Assembly: GCA_031296935.1 (NCBI GenBank)
Contig: JAVDPD010000014.1
Span: 62,001 to 126,000 of the forward strand
Reading direction: 5' to 3'
From: Cerasicoccus maritimus
GTDB lineage: Bacteria > Verrucomicrobiota > Verrucomicrobiia > Opitutales > Cerasicoccaceae
Length of the DNA stretch: 64,000 nucleotides
Numbering within the stretch: the stretch's first letter is position 1; every line of letters starts with the position of its first letter. A model generated the notes under the pieces. That model saw only the letters and a list, made by a program, of their open reading frames with translations. It had not been told where the DNA came from and made no database searches. This document shows, one piece after another, positions 24,203-30,910 of the stretch. A program made the position numbers and the translations under genes.

Positions 24203-24700
24203 ATGAACTTTAAACGCCTCCACCTGATGCTCGCCTGCTCGATTCTGATGCTGGGTATCCGCGCAGAATCAAGGCAGATTGAAGTTAATTGCTCGACGAA
24301 TGTATCGCTGCAACAAGCGATCAGTGATGGTCAGAAAGTTGCCGAGCGCAATGCTGGCTGGGAGGTGATGCTTGGTGGTGGCCAATCGATGGCTCCCTAC
24401 TTTGGCAATGGTTCAGTTTTACTGGTGGATGAGGCCCCAATGAGCAAGCTGAAGCCCGGCATGATGGTCGTCTTCGAAGACGAAGCCGGTGACTTGGTTG
24501 GCCACTGGCTGATGCGCAATGAGGATGGTCGCTGGATTACCCGAGGGGTAAACAACCGCAGGGATGACCCTGGCAGTTTGAACGCCCATAACTACCGTGG
24601 CGTGATCTTTGGTGTGCTGAACTCTGCCGGAGAGGATCCGGCTGGGCTTGCTTACGCCGCAAAGTGTGGCATCCCGCGTGTGCTGGGTAAAACCCGCTAA
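24203..24700 (+). CDS. S26-like signal peptidase-fold secreted protein
   Basis: The 165-residue protein has a signal peptide (LMLACSILMLGIRA) and the same core as its divergent neighbour: GGGQSMAPYF, LKPGMMVVF, VGHWLM and WITRGVNNRRDD. Ser and His are kept, while the Asp of the usual GDNN is Val. Both proteins also share a GVxxG ending (YRGVIFGVLN versus LIGVVYGSFF). They could be peptidases or binding proteins reusing the fold. The pair shares the 244-base intergenic region 23959-24202, which must hold both promoters. ATG 24203 is used rather than TTG 24197. Confidence 0.6.
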   Translation: MNFKRLHLMLACSILMLGIRAESRQIEVNCSTNVSLQQAISDGQKVAERNAGWEVMLGGGQSMAPYFGNGSVLLVDEAPMSKLKPGMMVVFEDEAGDLVGHWLMRNEDGRWITRGVNNRRDDPGSLNAHNYRGVIFGVLNSAGEDPAGLAYAAKCGIPRVLGKTR

Positions 24701-24756
24701 CCTATTACATTGAGCAGTGTTTGCACTCCATAGTTATCGTTATCACTACTGATCGT

Positions 24757-24789
24757 GAAAAGAGCCCCGGGTTATCCTGGGGCTTTTTC
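24757..24789. terminator. Bidirectional intrinsic terminator
   Basis: AGCCCC(GG) pairs with (CC)TGGGGCT around a short loop; GAAAA precedes the stem and TTTTTC follows it. It separates the S26-like gene (plus strand) from the convergent NarL-type regulator (minus strand) and can serve both. Confidence 0.75.
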
Positions 24790-24830
24790 ATCGGTTGGCT
24801 GATCCGAGATTTGGGAGTGGGGATGCAGCT

Positions 24831-25475
24831 TTATTCGCCGTAAATGTTGACCAAGCCGTTGGCGATGGCGAAGCGGGTCAACCCTGGCGCATCGTGGATG
24901 TTCAGCTTGGCAATGATGCGATTGCGGTGTGTTTCCGCAGTCTTCACGCTGATGCTCAGCTTTTGTGCAATTTCCTTGTTGCTGAAGCTCTCGGCAATGA
25001 GCTTGAGAATTTCGACTTCGCGGTTGGTCAAGTCATCCAGGCTGAAGGATTGGTCTGGGTGGATCATGATTTCGCGCATGATTTCCGCAACCTTGGGGCT
25101 GAAGTAGCTTTGGCCTTCAGCAACTTTGTTGATCGCGGTTTCTAGGATTTCCAGACTCTCGGTTTTCTGCACGAGCCCGCGGGCACCAGCTTCGATCATC
25201 TGCTTGACCAGCATCTTGTTTTGGAAGGAGGAGAAGCCGAGAACGTGGAGGGCTGGTTGCTCCTTGTGGAGGCGCCTCATCAAACTAATGCCGTTTAGAC
25301 CGGGTAAAATGACATCCAAAATGAGCATGTCCGGCTTGAGCTCACGGGTGATTTCGTATCCTTTGAGGCCGTCGCCGGTTTCGCCAACGAGTTCCAGCAT
25401 GGGGCAGTTTTCAACCAAAGCACGGGTGAATTCACGTAAAATGGTTTGGTCCTCGATTATTACGACGCGTTTCAT
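24831..25475 (-). CDS. NarL/FixJ-type response regulator
   Basis: The protein has 214 residues. The receiver domain has the acidic pair ED at residues 8-9, phosphoacceptor Asp54 in LILDVILPG and a conserved Lys in LVQKTES. The C-terminal LuxR-type helix-turn-helix (about 148-205) contains LTNREVEILKLIAE and SNKEIAQKLSISVKTAETH. It is a DNA-binding output regulator of a two-component system. No histidine kinase gene is adjacent, so its partner is elsewhere. A near-consensus promoter lies directly at its start codon, suggesting leaderless transcription. Confidence 0.93.
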   Translation of the reverse strand: MKRVVIIEDQTILREFTRALVENCPMLELVGETGDGLKGYEITRELKPDMLILDVILPGLNGISLMRRLHKEQPALHVLGFSSFQNKMLVKQMIEAGARGLVQKTESLEILETAINKVAEGQSYFSPKVAEIMREIMIHPDQSFSLDDLTNREVEILKLIAESFSNKEIAQKLSISVKTAETHRNRIIAKLNIHDAPGLTRFAIANGLVNIYGE

Positions 25476-25478
25476 TTG

Positions 25479-25513
25479 AGTATAATAATAAGTCGCAGCT
25501 TTTGGTTTGTCAA
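25479..25513 (-). promoter_or_regulatory. Sigma-70-like promoter of the NarL-type gene
   Basis: On the minus strand TTGACA (25508-25513) is followed after exactly 17 bases by TATTAT (25485-25490). A further TATACT lies at 25479-25484. With initiation about seven bases past TATTAT, transcription would begin within a few bases of the ATG at 25475, leaving no room for a ribosome-binding site. The rest of the gap (25514-25798) has no gene; it holds a direct repeat ATAGGCAAGG at 25633 and 25656. Confidence 0.65.
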
Positions 25514-25798
25514 CGACCGGTGGGATTATCCCTCTTAATAGATGTTTGTAATAAACCGAAGTTTATAAAGATTTAAACCCTAGATCTCGCATTTGGGGTG
25601 TTTATGATAAATGAGTATCGGGAATTATGCTGATAGGCAAGGGGATGCAGATTGTATAGGCAAGGTTTTTTCCTTACATGATAGCCTTGGTGACTGAAGT
25701 TTATGCCTCTGGCGTATTTAGATTAACCTCTCATGGGCGAGATGAGGCGCTTTGGATTCAGGGCGGCGTTGCTCCGGGCATGAAGCGCACTTCGATTC

Positions 25799-26527
25799 TT
25801 ACGGTTTAGGTTGGACCGCCTGGTCGGGATGCCAGAGGTTGGCGCCGTTTGCCGGGGAAAAACTTTGGGTAGGGCTGAGCCATTCGGTGTGGCCATCGCA
25901 AAATACGAAGCCGGCTAGATCGTTGCTGCGGATATCGAGATCGTGTTCGGCATCCGCAGTGCTGGCCCAATCGTGCGCCATAAAGTGGTCACTGCTGTCT
26001 AGTTGATTGGTGGCGAAGATGACGGTTGATTCCGGGTGTGGGGTGCGGTAGACGGTGTTCCAGCGCTGAGGTTTGCCATCGTAGTCATCCAGTTCGCCGA
26101 GTTGCAGGTAGACGTTGAAGCCATAGCTGAATTCATTGCTGTGGCCCCCGGGCGTCTCTTCGGGGTCGAGTGGGTCGCGTAAAATTCCGTTTAGGTAGTC
26201 GGCGCGGCGTGGGTCGGAGGCGCGGGTAATATCACTGCCCAGATAGGGCGCCAGGGCCAGCCACCATTGGGGGGAGGCCTGAGTGTAAGCGTGGCTGCTT
26301 TGAGGCCAGGAGCCAGCGTGCTCGATGGAGTAGAGCAGCGCGCTCGAACCCAGGTTCTTCAGGCGGGCGGTTGACTTTGCCTTTCGCGCGTTTTCGCTGA
26401 CCACGCCAACGACGCTGATCAGGATGCCAGCGAGGATGGCGATGATCGCCACCACGCTTAGCAGTTCAATGAGGGTGAACGCCGCCCGGTATGGAACCAG
26501 GCGGCGTTGCGCAAGTTGAGCGCTCAT
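25799..26527 (-). CDS. Pseudopilin-like protein (GspG/DUF1559-like)
   Basis: The protein has 242 residues. The class III leader is followed by FTLIELLSVVAIIAIL (about residues 17-32), the prepilin N-methylation and helix signal. The extracellular part has the sequence NLGSSALLYSIEHAGSWPQ and the late FVFCDGHTEWL typical of the DUF1559/GspG-like pseudopilins that multiplied in Planctomycetes and Verrucomicrobia. Such proteins are exported and assembled by type II/IV pilus machinery. It is only 7 bases downstream of the PEP-CTERM gene on the same strand, so the two are likely co-transcribed. Confidence 0.85.
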   Translation of the reverse strand: MSAQLAQRRLVPYRAAFTLIELLSVVAIIAILAGILISVVGVVSENARKAKSTARLKNLGSSALLYSIEHAGSWPQSSHAYTQASPQWWLALAPYLGSDITRASDPRRADYLNGILRDPLDPEETPGGHSNEFSYGFNVYLQLGELDDYDGKPQRWNTVYRTPHPESTVIFATNQLDSSDHFMAHDWASTADAEHDLDIRSNDLAGFVFCDGHTEWLSPTQSFSPANGANLWHPDQAVQPKP

Positions 26528-26534
26528 TGGGTGA

Positions 26535-27197
26535 TCAGCGTTTTCGACGGATGGTGGCTAGAGCCAACGCGCTTGCGCCCAGCAGTACTGCATACGTGGA
26601 TGGCTCGGGCACCGCAGTCAGATTTAGCGTGAACGGGGCTGCCTCATAGCTGGGGTCAGCGACACCATTCTCGTCACCAATATAAACAATGCCGCTAACG
26701 CTGTAGTTGCCTACGTTGTCTGTGGCAAAAACCGGGTGCGTCATCGAGTCTGGGTATTGCCAAAGGAAGCTGGAGCCGTCTGTGCCGAATATTGCCTCGA
26801 ACGTGGCCGGGGACTCCCGATAATAGTAGGCCTCGAGGCCAGCACTGACGGCGTCCAGACTGACCCAGAAATACAGGTCATCGGGCGCGGGATCGAGTGT
26901 GGAGACGAAGCCGTAGCGGCGTGTCCATGCTAAGCCCTCCTGGCTCGGATCGAGTGTGTCATACCACGGGTCGGCTGGGTTAAATGAGTCGCCGGGAGAG
27001 AGGATGCTCAGTGGCGTCATTTGCGGGACGTCGGAATCGACAACCGCCGCCAGCGTGTTGTCGAACGAGTTGAACTGAATGCTGATGTGGACCATCGGCA
27101 TGATTTGGCCGACGCTGGATAGCTCGGCGGCGTGAAGGGAGGCCGCGCTGGCGGCGATCGCCAGGCAGGATGCAGAAACGAATGATTTTGAGTACAT
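26535..27197 (-). CDS. PEP-CTERM sorting-domain secreted protein
   Basis: The 220-residue protein has a signal peptide (LAIAASAASLHAAE) and a C-terminal sorting tag VPEPSTYAVLLGASALAL followed by RRKR. The PEP box, helix and basic tail direct export and processing by exosortase (family knowledge). The middle has no known domain. PEP-CTERM proteins often accompany extracellular polysaccharide production. It is followed after 7 bases by the pseudopilin gene. The upstream gap carries a GC-rich dyad CGCGCC/GGCGCG (about 27231-27247). Confidence 0.88.
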   Translation of the reverse strand: MYSKSFVSASCLAIAASAASLHAAELSSVGQIMPMVHISIQFNSFDNTLAAVVDSDVPQMTPLSILSPGDSFNPADPWYDTLDPSQEGLAWTRRYGFVSTLDPAPDDLYFWVSLDAVSAGLEAYYYRESPATFEAIFGTDGSSFLWQYPDSMTHPVFATDNVGNYSVSGIVYIGDENGVADPSYEAAPFTLNLTAVPEPSTYAVLLGASALALATIRRKR

Positions 27198-27272
27198 AGC
27201 TAGATTGGTTGGGTGAATACGTCAGGCGGGCGCGCCGTCGTGGCGCGTCGTCAACGGTTCGGGGGGACCAAT

Positions 27273-27659
27273 CTAGGCTCGTGGAGGGGGTGGCTCAGGC
27301 GTCAGTCTGCGTAGGCCTGGGATACGGGGTTCCGTGGGTTGCGGCAATGCGGCCGCTGGCGGTGGGACTAAGTGCGTGGCTTGCCCCAGCAAGATCAATT
27401 TGGCTTCCTGGTGGCTGGGGAGGGCCTCCCAGTTGGCAGGGAGATTTTCCGGCGTTGGCGCTTGGCCACAGAATTCCACTTCGCCAATGGAGTGCTCAAG
27501 CGCCTCGCGGAGGCTCATGAATTCGCTGTAGCGCTGGAAGAGGTCGACTTTCTGCGCCGCAGGTTGACTCAGCATCGGCCAGACCCCCGCCAGGTTGACC
27601 ACCAGGGCGAGGACAACAATTGCGCTCAGGCGCAGTTGTCGGGCATTGCGGAGAAACAT
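27273..27659 (-). CDS. Hypothetical membrane-anchored protein
   Basis: The 128-residue protein has one N-terminal hydrophobic helix (LRLSAIVVLALVVNLAGVW) and a soluble tail ending in a proline-rich stretch (PGLRRLTPEPPPPRA). I do not recognise it. The central LFQRYSEFMSLREALEHSIGE looks helical. ATG 27659 is preferred over the TTG at 27677. It lies upstream of, and on the same strand as, the PEP-CTERM gene, 75 bases away. Confidence 0.5.
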   Translation of the reverse strand: MFLRNARQLRLSAIVVLALVVNLAGVWPMLSQPAAQKVDLFQRYSEFMSLREALEHSIGEVEFCGQAPTPENLPANWEALPSHQEAKLILLGQATHLVPPPAAALPQPTEPRIPGLRRLTPEPPPPRA

Positions 27660-27712
27660 TAACGCTAGGTTTAGCAATGCTTATCGCGGTGTCAAATGCG
27701 AGTTGGCGGAGA

Positions 27713-27977
27713 GGAAAAAGATTAAAGGAAAAAGGAAAAAGTCGCGACCGGGACGCGGTGGAGAGTCGCCATGCACGGCAGAGAACCACAACGCACGGTA
27801 GAGAACGACAATGCACATGGATTCCTTTATGGAGTGCGCCAGTCCTCTGGCGCTTTAGCATGGAACTATGTCGACATAAAACTTCTCCGTTTTCGTAAAA
27901 TACTTAAAGCGCCAGAGGGCTGGCGCACTCCATATCGCAAAGAACACCGCTATCACTTTTTCCTTTAATCTTTTTCC
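27713..27977. repeat. Nested long inverted-repeat element (MITE/REP-like)
   Basis: Two pairs of inverted repeats are nested. The outer arms, 27713-27734 and 27956-27977, are 22 bases and perfect. The inner arms, 27828-27857 and 27905-27934, match at 29 of 30 bases and contain GGAGTGCGCCAG and CTCTGGCGCTTT. Between left outer and inner arms is a 20-bp tandem repeat starting at 27771, 27791 and 27811 (GCACGG then AGAGAAC). The inner loop is AT-rich. No ORF is credible. It looks like a non-autonomous mobile element or extragenic palindrome. Confidence 0.8.
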
Positions 27978-28735
27978 TTTTTCCTCCCGGAGCCCCGCAG
28001 GGGGCCGGGGGAGGGGGGGGATCTTGGGCAAAAATCTATCAAAGAACACATGGGAAACCCGGGCGAGGGCCGCAATGGGCGTTCGCTTGGGGATTGGCGG
28101 GCGAGGCCAAGGCGGTCGCCAGCGGATAATCCGGGCGACGGGGGGAGTTGCCGTGCGCAAGTGGCATCAATGAGCCAAAGCCGGGCTGCCTCCGTTGGCG
28201 GGGCAGGGGATTAAAGTCAGCGGGGCGTCGCGAAATGGATTTTATCCGCGAATGAGCCCCGCCCGTGACTCCGGTCCTGGAGCATTGCAGGCGGGCGGGT
28301 GGACGCTGCAGGGCAGCGCCGTTTTGCTAGATGGGAGGGCGGTGGGGGAGGTTCATGGGTATGTGGGTTTGTAAAGTTACGAGTGGTGAGTTGGGAGTTG
28401 GAGGAGCGCGAAGCTTCAGCGAGTGCTGCGTAAGGATAGCGTTTTGTTGCGAGGCAGCATAAACACTCGCTGAAGCTTCGCGTTCCGGCAGTGAAGGCAG
28501 CATTTGCGTGATTGTTTAGACACTATCATGTAGGCGTGCTTTTACAAATAAAAAGTGCACGCTTGAGCATTTTACTAGTGAGTAGCTCTCACTATTAAAC
28601 GACGTTGGTAGTCAAAGGGTTAGGGAGCCAGAATGTGTGAGAGAGCTCGCTTGTTTGCCCAACGGAGCTCCGCTTTAATCCTGGGCTATTGATGCGGAGC
28701 CTCGTAGGGGCAAGGTGGCGGTTGACGTTGGCTGG
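27978..28735. other. Gene-poor repeat-rich interval
   Basis: No ORF in this interval looks like protein. It contains a G-tract (around 28011-28020), GC-rich patches to about 28360, the inverted repeat at 28407-28482, and a short hairpin TAGTGAG/CTCACTA near 28576-28594. Promoters for neighbouring genes are not obvious because both flanking genes run on the minus strand and away from or into the interval at their ends. Confidence 0.5.
28407..28482. repeat. Inverted repeat with GAAGCTTC core
   Basis: The left arm 28407-28429 (CGCGAAGCTTCAGCGAGT then GCTGC) is inverted at 28454-28482, with a six-base insertion (ATAAAC) in the right arm. The loop is 24 bases. There is no T-tract beyond it. It differs in sequence from the element at 27713-27977, so two repeat families meet in this interval. 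Confidence 0.7.
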
Positions 28736-29161
28736 TTAGCGCTTCGGCTCGGTGATCTCCATTTGGAACTCGATGGCGCGGTCTGGGATGTTTGGGTATT
28801 GCTGAGTGGTCATCATGGTCTCCCATTGTCCGGCGGCGGGGCGTTGGATGTCTTTGTCGACATCGAAGGAGAACCAAAGCCAGGCGGCGTCGTAGCCGGG
28901 GGCGTCAGCGCGTATTGCCCAGCTGCCCTCTTTTACGCGCCGCAGGTAGGCTTGGCCGTCGGGCTTGATTTCGGCGACATGGCCCACGGGGTCTTTGGAA
29001 AAGTAGCTGATTCGTTGCTGGATTATGGCACTTCCGCTGCCGATCGGCTCCTGGGTTACGGCGTCGCGGAAGTGCAGGGTGACGGCTTTTTCCTGCCCGG
29101 CGCAACCGGTCAGCGAGATGACTGCCAGGTAAAGCAGGCAGGTGGAGATCAGAGATTTCAT
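28736..29161 (-). CDS. Small lipoprotein of unknown function
   Basis: The 141-residue protein has a signal sequence ending in a lipobox (LAVISLTGC, Cys about residue 19). The mature part contains FRDAVTQEPIGSGSA and YLRRVKEGSWAIRADAPGY, an arrangement like carboxypeptidase-regulatory or transthyretin-like beta-sandwich domains (inference). ATG 29161 is chosen because it begins a proper signal sequence; the upstream in-frame ATG at 29203 adds 14 unlikely residues. Confidence 0.65.
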   Translation of the reverse strand: MKSLISTCLLYLAVISLTGCAGQEKAVTLHFRDAVTQEPIGSGSAIIQQRISYFSKDPVGHVAEIKPDGQAYLRRVKEGSWAIRADAPGYDAAWLWFSFDVDKDIQRPAAGQWETMMTTQQYPNIPDRAIEFQMEITEPKR

Positions 29162-29287
29162 GGCGGTGTTGGCTAGCCTGTGGCTTATGCCCGGCAGCGG
29201 CAATGCTTCTTGTGTGGCGATTGAGTGAATTACGATTGAACGCTTTTGCCACGAATGTCGTCCAAACTTGGCAATTAACTAGCTACA

Positions 29288-29404
29288 TTACCCCAGATTT
29301 TTACCAATTTTAGCGCTTATGGTTTGAGCTAGCCAGACGACCAATTCTTCTATTACATCCTCCGAAAAATTCCCTGATCGGGGATCTATTTTTAAATACA
29401 AGTG
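29288..29404 (-). pseudogene. Possible 3' remnant of an unidentified gene
   Basis: The minus strand carries an open frame whose last 38 codons read like a real protein end (DPRSGNFSEDVIEELVVW, then AQTISAKIGKNLG and a stop). Upstream of about 29405 the same frame runs antisense through the HIT gene, so no full gene exists. It may be a displaced gene 3' end of the kind seen at 6277 and 49275, but no parent copy is in the window. Confidence 0.25.
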
Positions 29405-29902
29405 ATGGAATCTCTGCACGCCTATTGGCGCATGGCCTACATCGAAGCCCCCAAGTCGGACAAGGAGGGCGGGAATCCCTTTGCCCGCATCCCAGCCAGT
29501 GACGACGATCGCGCGAACCACTTGCTTTGGCGCGGGGAGCATTCGTTTCTGGTCATGAACAAGTATCCGTATAATGCGGGCCACCTATTGGCCGCGCCCT
29601 ACCGCGAAGCGCCGCAGCTAGCTGACCTGACCGCCGCCGAGCGCGCCGACCTCATGGAAACCATCGTGCTGGGCCAACAAATCCTGACCGACGCACTTCG
29701 CCCTAATGGGTTCAACGTGGGCTTCAATTTTGGCGACGCCGCTGGTGCCGGCATCCCTCAACATTTGCATTGCCATATCGTTCCCAGGTGGAACGGCGAC
29801 ACTAACTTCATGCCCGTTTTGGGCGACACCCGCGTCTTGCCCGAAAGCATGGACGCCATGTGGCAGCGCTTGCGCGAGTTCACCCCGGCGCACGCCGTCT
29901 AA
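29405..29902 (+). CDS. HIT-family nucleotide hydrolase/transferase
   Basis: The 165-residue protein has the histidine triad QHLHCHIVPRW near residues 118-128 and the preceding GFNVGFNFGDAAGAGI loop. The opening MESLHAYWRMAYI resembles the AP4A-phosphorylase/Fhit-like branch (LHAPWRMxY). It should hydrolyse or phosphorolyse dinucleoside polyphosphates or related adenylates. ATG 29405 is used; a GTG sits directly before it. The phoH gene starts nine bases after its stop, so it heads the phoH-pgpH-ybeY cluster. Confidence 0.88.
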   Translation: MESLHAYWRMAYIEAPKSDKEGGNPFARIPASDDDRANHLLWRGEHSFLVMNKYPYNAGHLLAAPYREAPQLADLTAAERADLMETIVLGQQILTDALRPNGFNVGFNFGDAAGAGIPQHLHCHIVPRWNGDTNFMPVLGDTRVLPESMDAMWQRLREFTPAHAV

Positions 29903-29911
29903 TTTTAATAA

Positions 29912-30880
29912 ATGGCTACTGAAAAGCTTCAATTTCCCAGCCCGCGGCACCTGAGTTCGCTCTACTGCAGCAAGGAGGACAACCTTAACCGGGCGGAGAA
30001 TGCATTCGACGTCAAGATCGTCACCCGTGAGGACTGGCTGGAGCTGGAGGGCGAGGAAGCCGCCATCGCTGAGGCAACGAACTTCTTTAAGACGCTCGAC
30101 GCCGCCCGCAGCCAAGGCATCAACCTGACCAACAACGACTTCATGAACATTCTGGAGACCTTTTCGACCGGCAAGGGTGACGAGGTTATGGAGGTGTTCA
30201 ATGACCCGTTGGTCATCAATTTGCGTCGCGCGAGCATCGTCCCCAAGACGATCAACCAGAAGCGCTACCTGCAATTCATCCAGAAGAACGACGTCGTGTT
30301 CGGCGTTGGCCCGGCGGGCACGGGTAAGACTTATTTGGCGATGGCCGCCGCGCTCCACGCTCTGCAAGAGGGCGAAGTGAAGCGCATCATCATCACCCGC
30401 CCGGCTGTGGAGGCCGGTGAGGCGCTGGGCTTCCTGCCGGGTGAGCTGGAGCAGAAGCTCGACCCGTATCTGCGCCCGATATACGACGCCATGTTCGACA
30501 TGGTGGGCAAGGAGGACTCCGCCAAAATGCGCGAAAAAGGCCTCATCGAAATTGCCCCGCTGGCCTACATGCGCGGCCGCACGCTTTCGCACGCTTACGT
30601 GATCCTCGACGAAGCGCAAAACACGACTCCCGAGCAGATGATGATGTTCCTGACCCGTTTGGGCGAGGGCTCGAAGATGATCGTCACAGGGGACATTACC
30701 CAGGTTGACCTTCCCCGCTCCAAGATGTCGGGTCTGAAGCAGGCCGTACAGATTCTCGCCAGCATCAAGGGCATTAAGCTCTTTTACTTCGACGCGATGG
30801 ACGTCGTCCGTCACCCGCTCGTGAGCCGGATCATTCAGGCTTACGAAAAAAGCAACCTTGAGAGACAGACAGGTCGGTAA
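29912..30880 (+). CDS. PhoH-like ATPase
   Basis: The 322-residue protein has an N-terminal region of about 110 residues (KH/PhoH-L type) followed by the PhoH P-loop domain: Walker A GPAGTGKT, the EAGEALGFLPG segment, and Walker B VILDEAQN with NTTPEQM after it. PhoH proteins are thought to act as ATP-dependent RNA helicases or RNases, linked to ribosome maturation by conserved neighbours. Here the classical order phoH, HD-domain gene, ybeY is kept, with 30 bases to the next gene. Confidence 0.93.
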   Translation: MATEKLQFPSPRHLSSLYCSKEDNLNRAENAFDVKIVTREDWLELEGEEAAIAEATNFFKTLDAARSQGINLTNNDFMNILETFSTGKGDEVMEVFNDPLVINLRRASIVPKTINQKRYLQFIQKNDVVFGVGPAGTGKTYLAMAAALHALQEGEVKRIIITRPAVEAGEALGFLPGELEQKLDPYLRPIYDAMFDMVGKEDSAKMREKGLIEIAPLAYMRGRTLSHAYVILDEAQNTTPEQMMMFLTRLGEGSKMIVTGDITQVDLPRSKMSGLKQAVQILASIKGIKLFYFDAMDVVRHPLVSRIIQAYEKSNLERQTGR

Positions 30881-30910
30881 TCCACCGATCCACGCTGCAG
30901 AAAGGACTCG

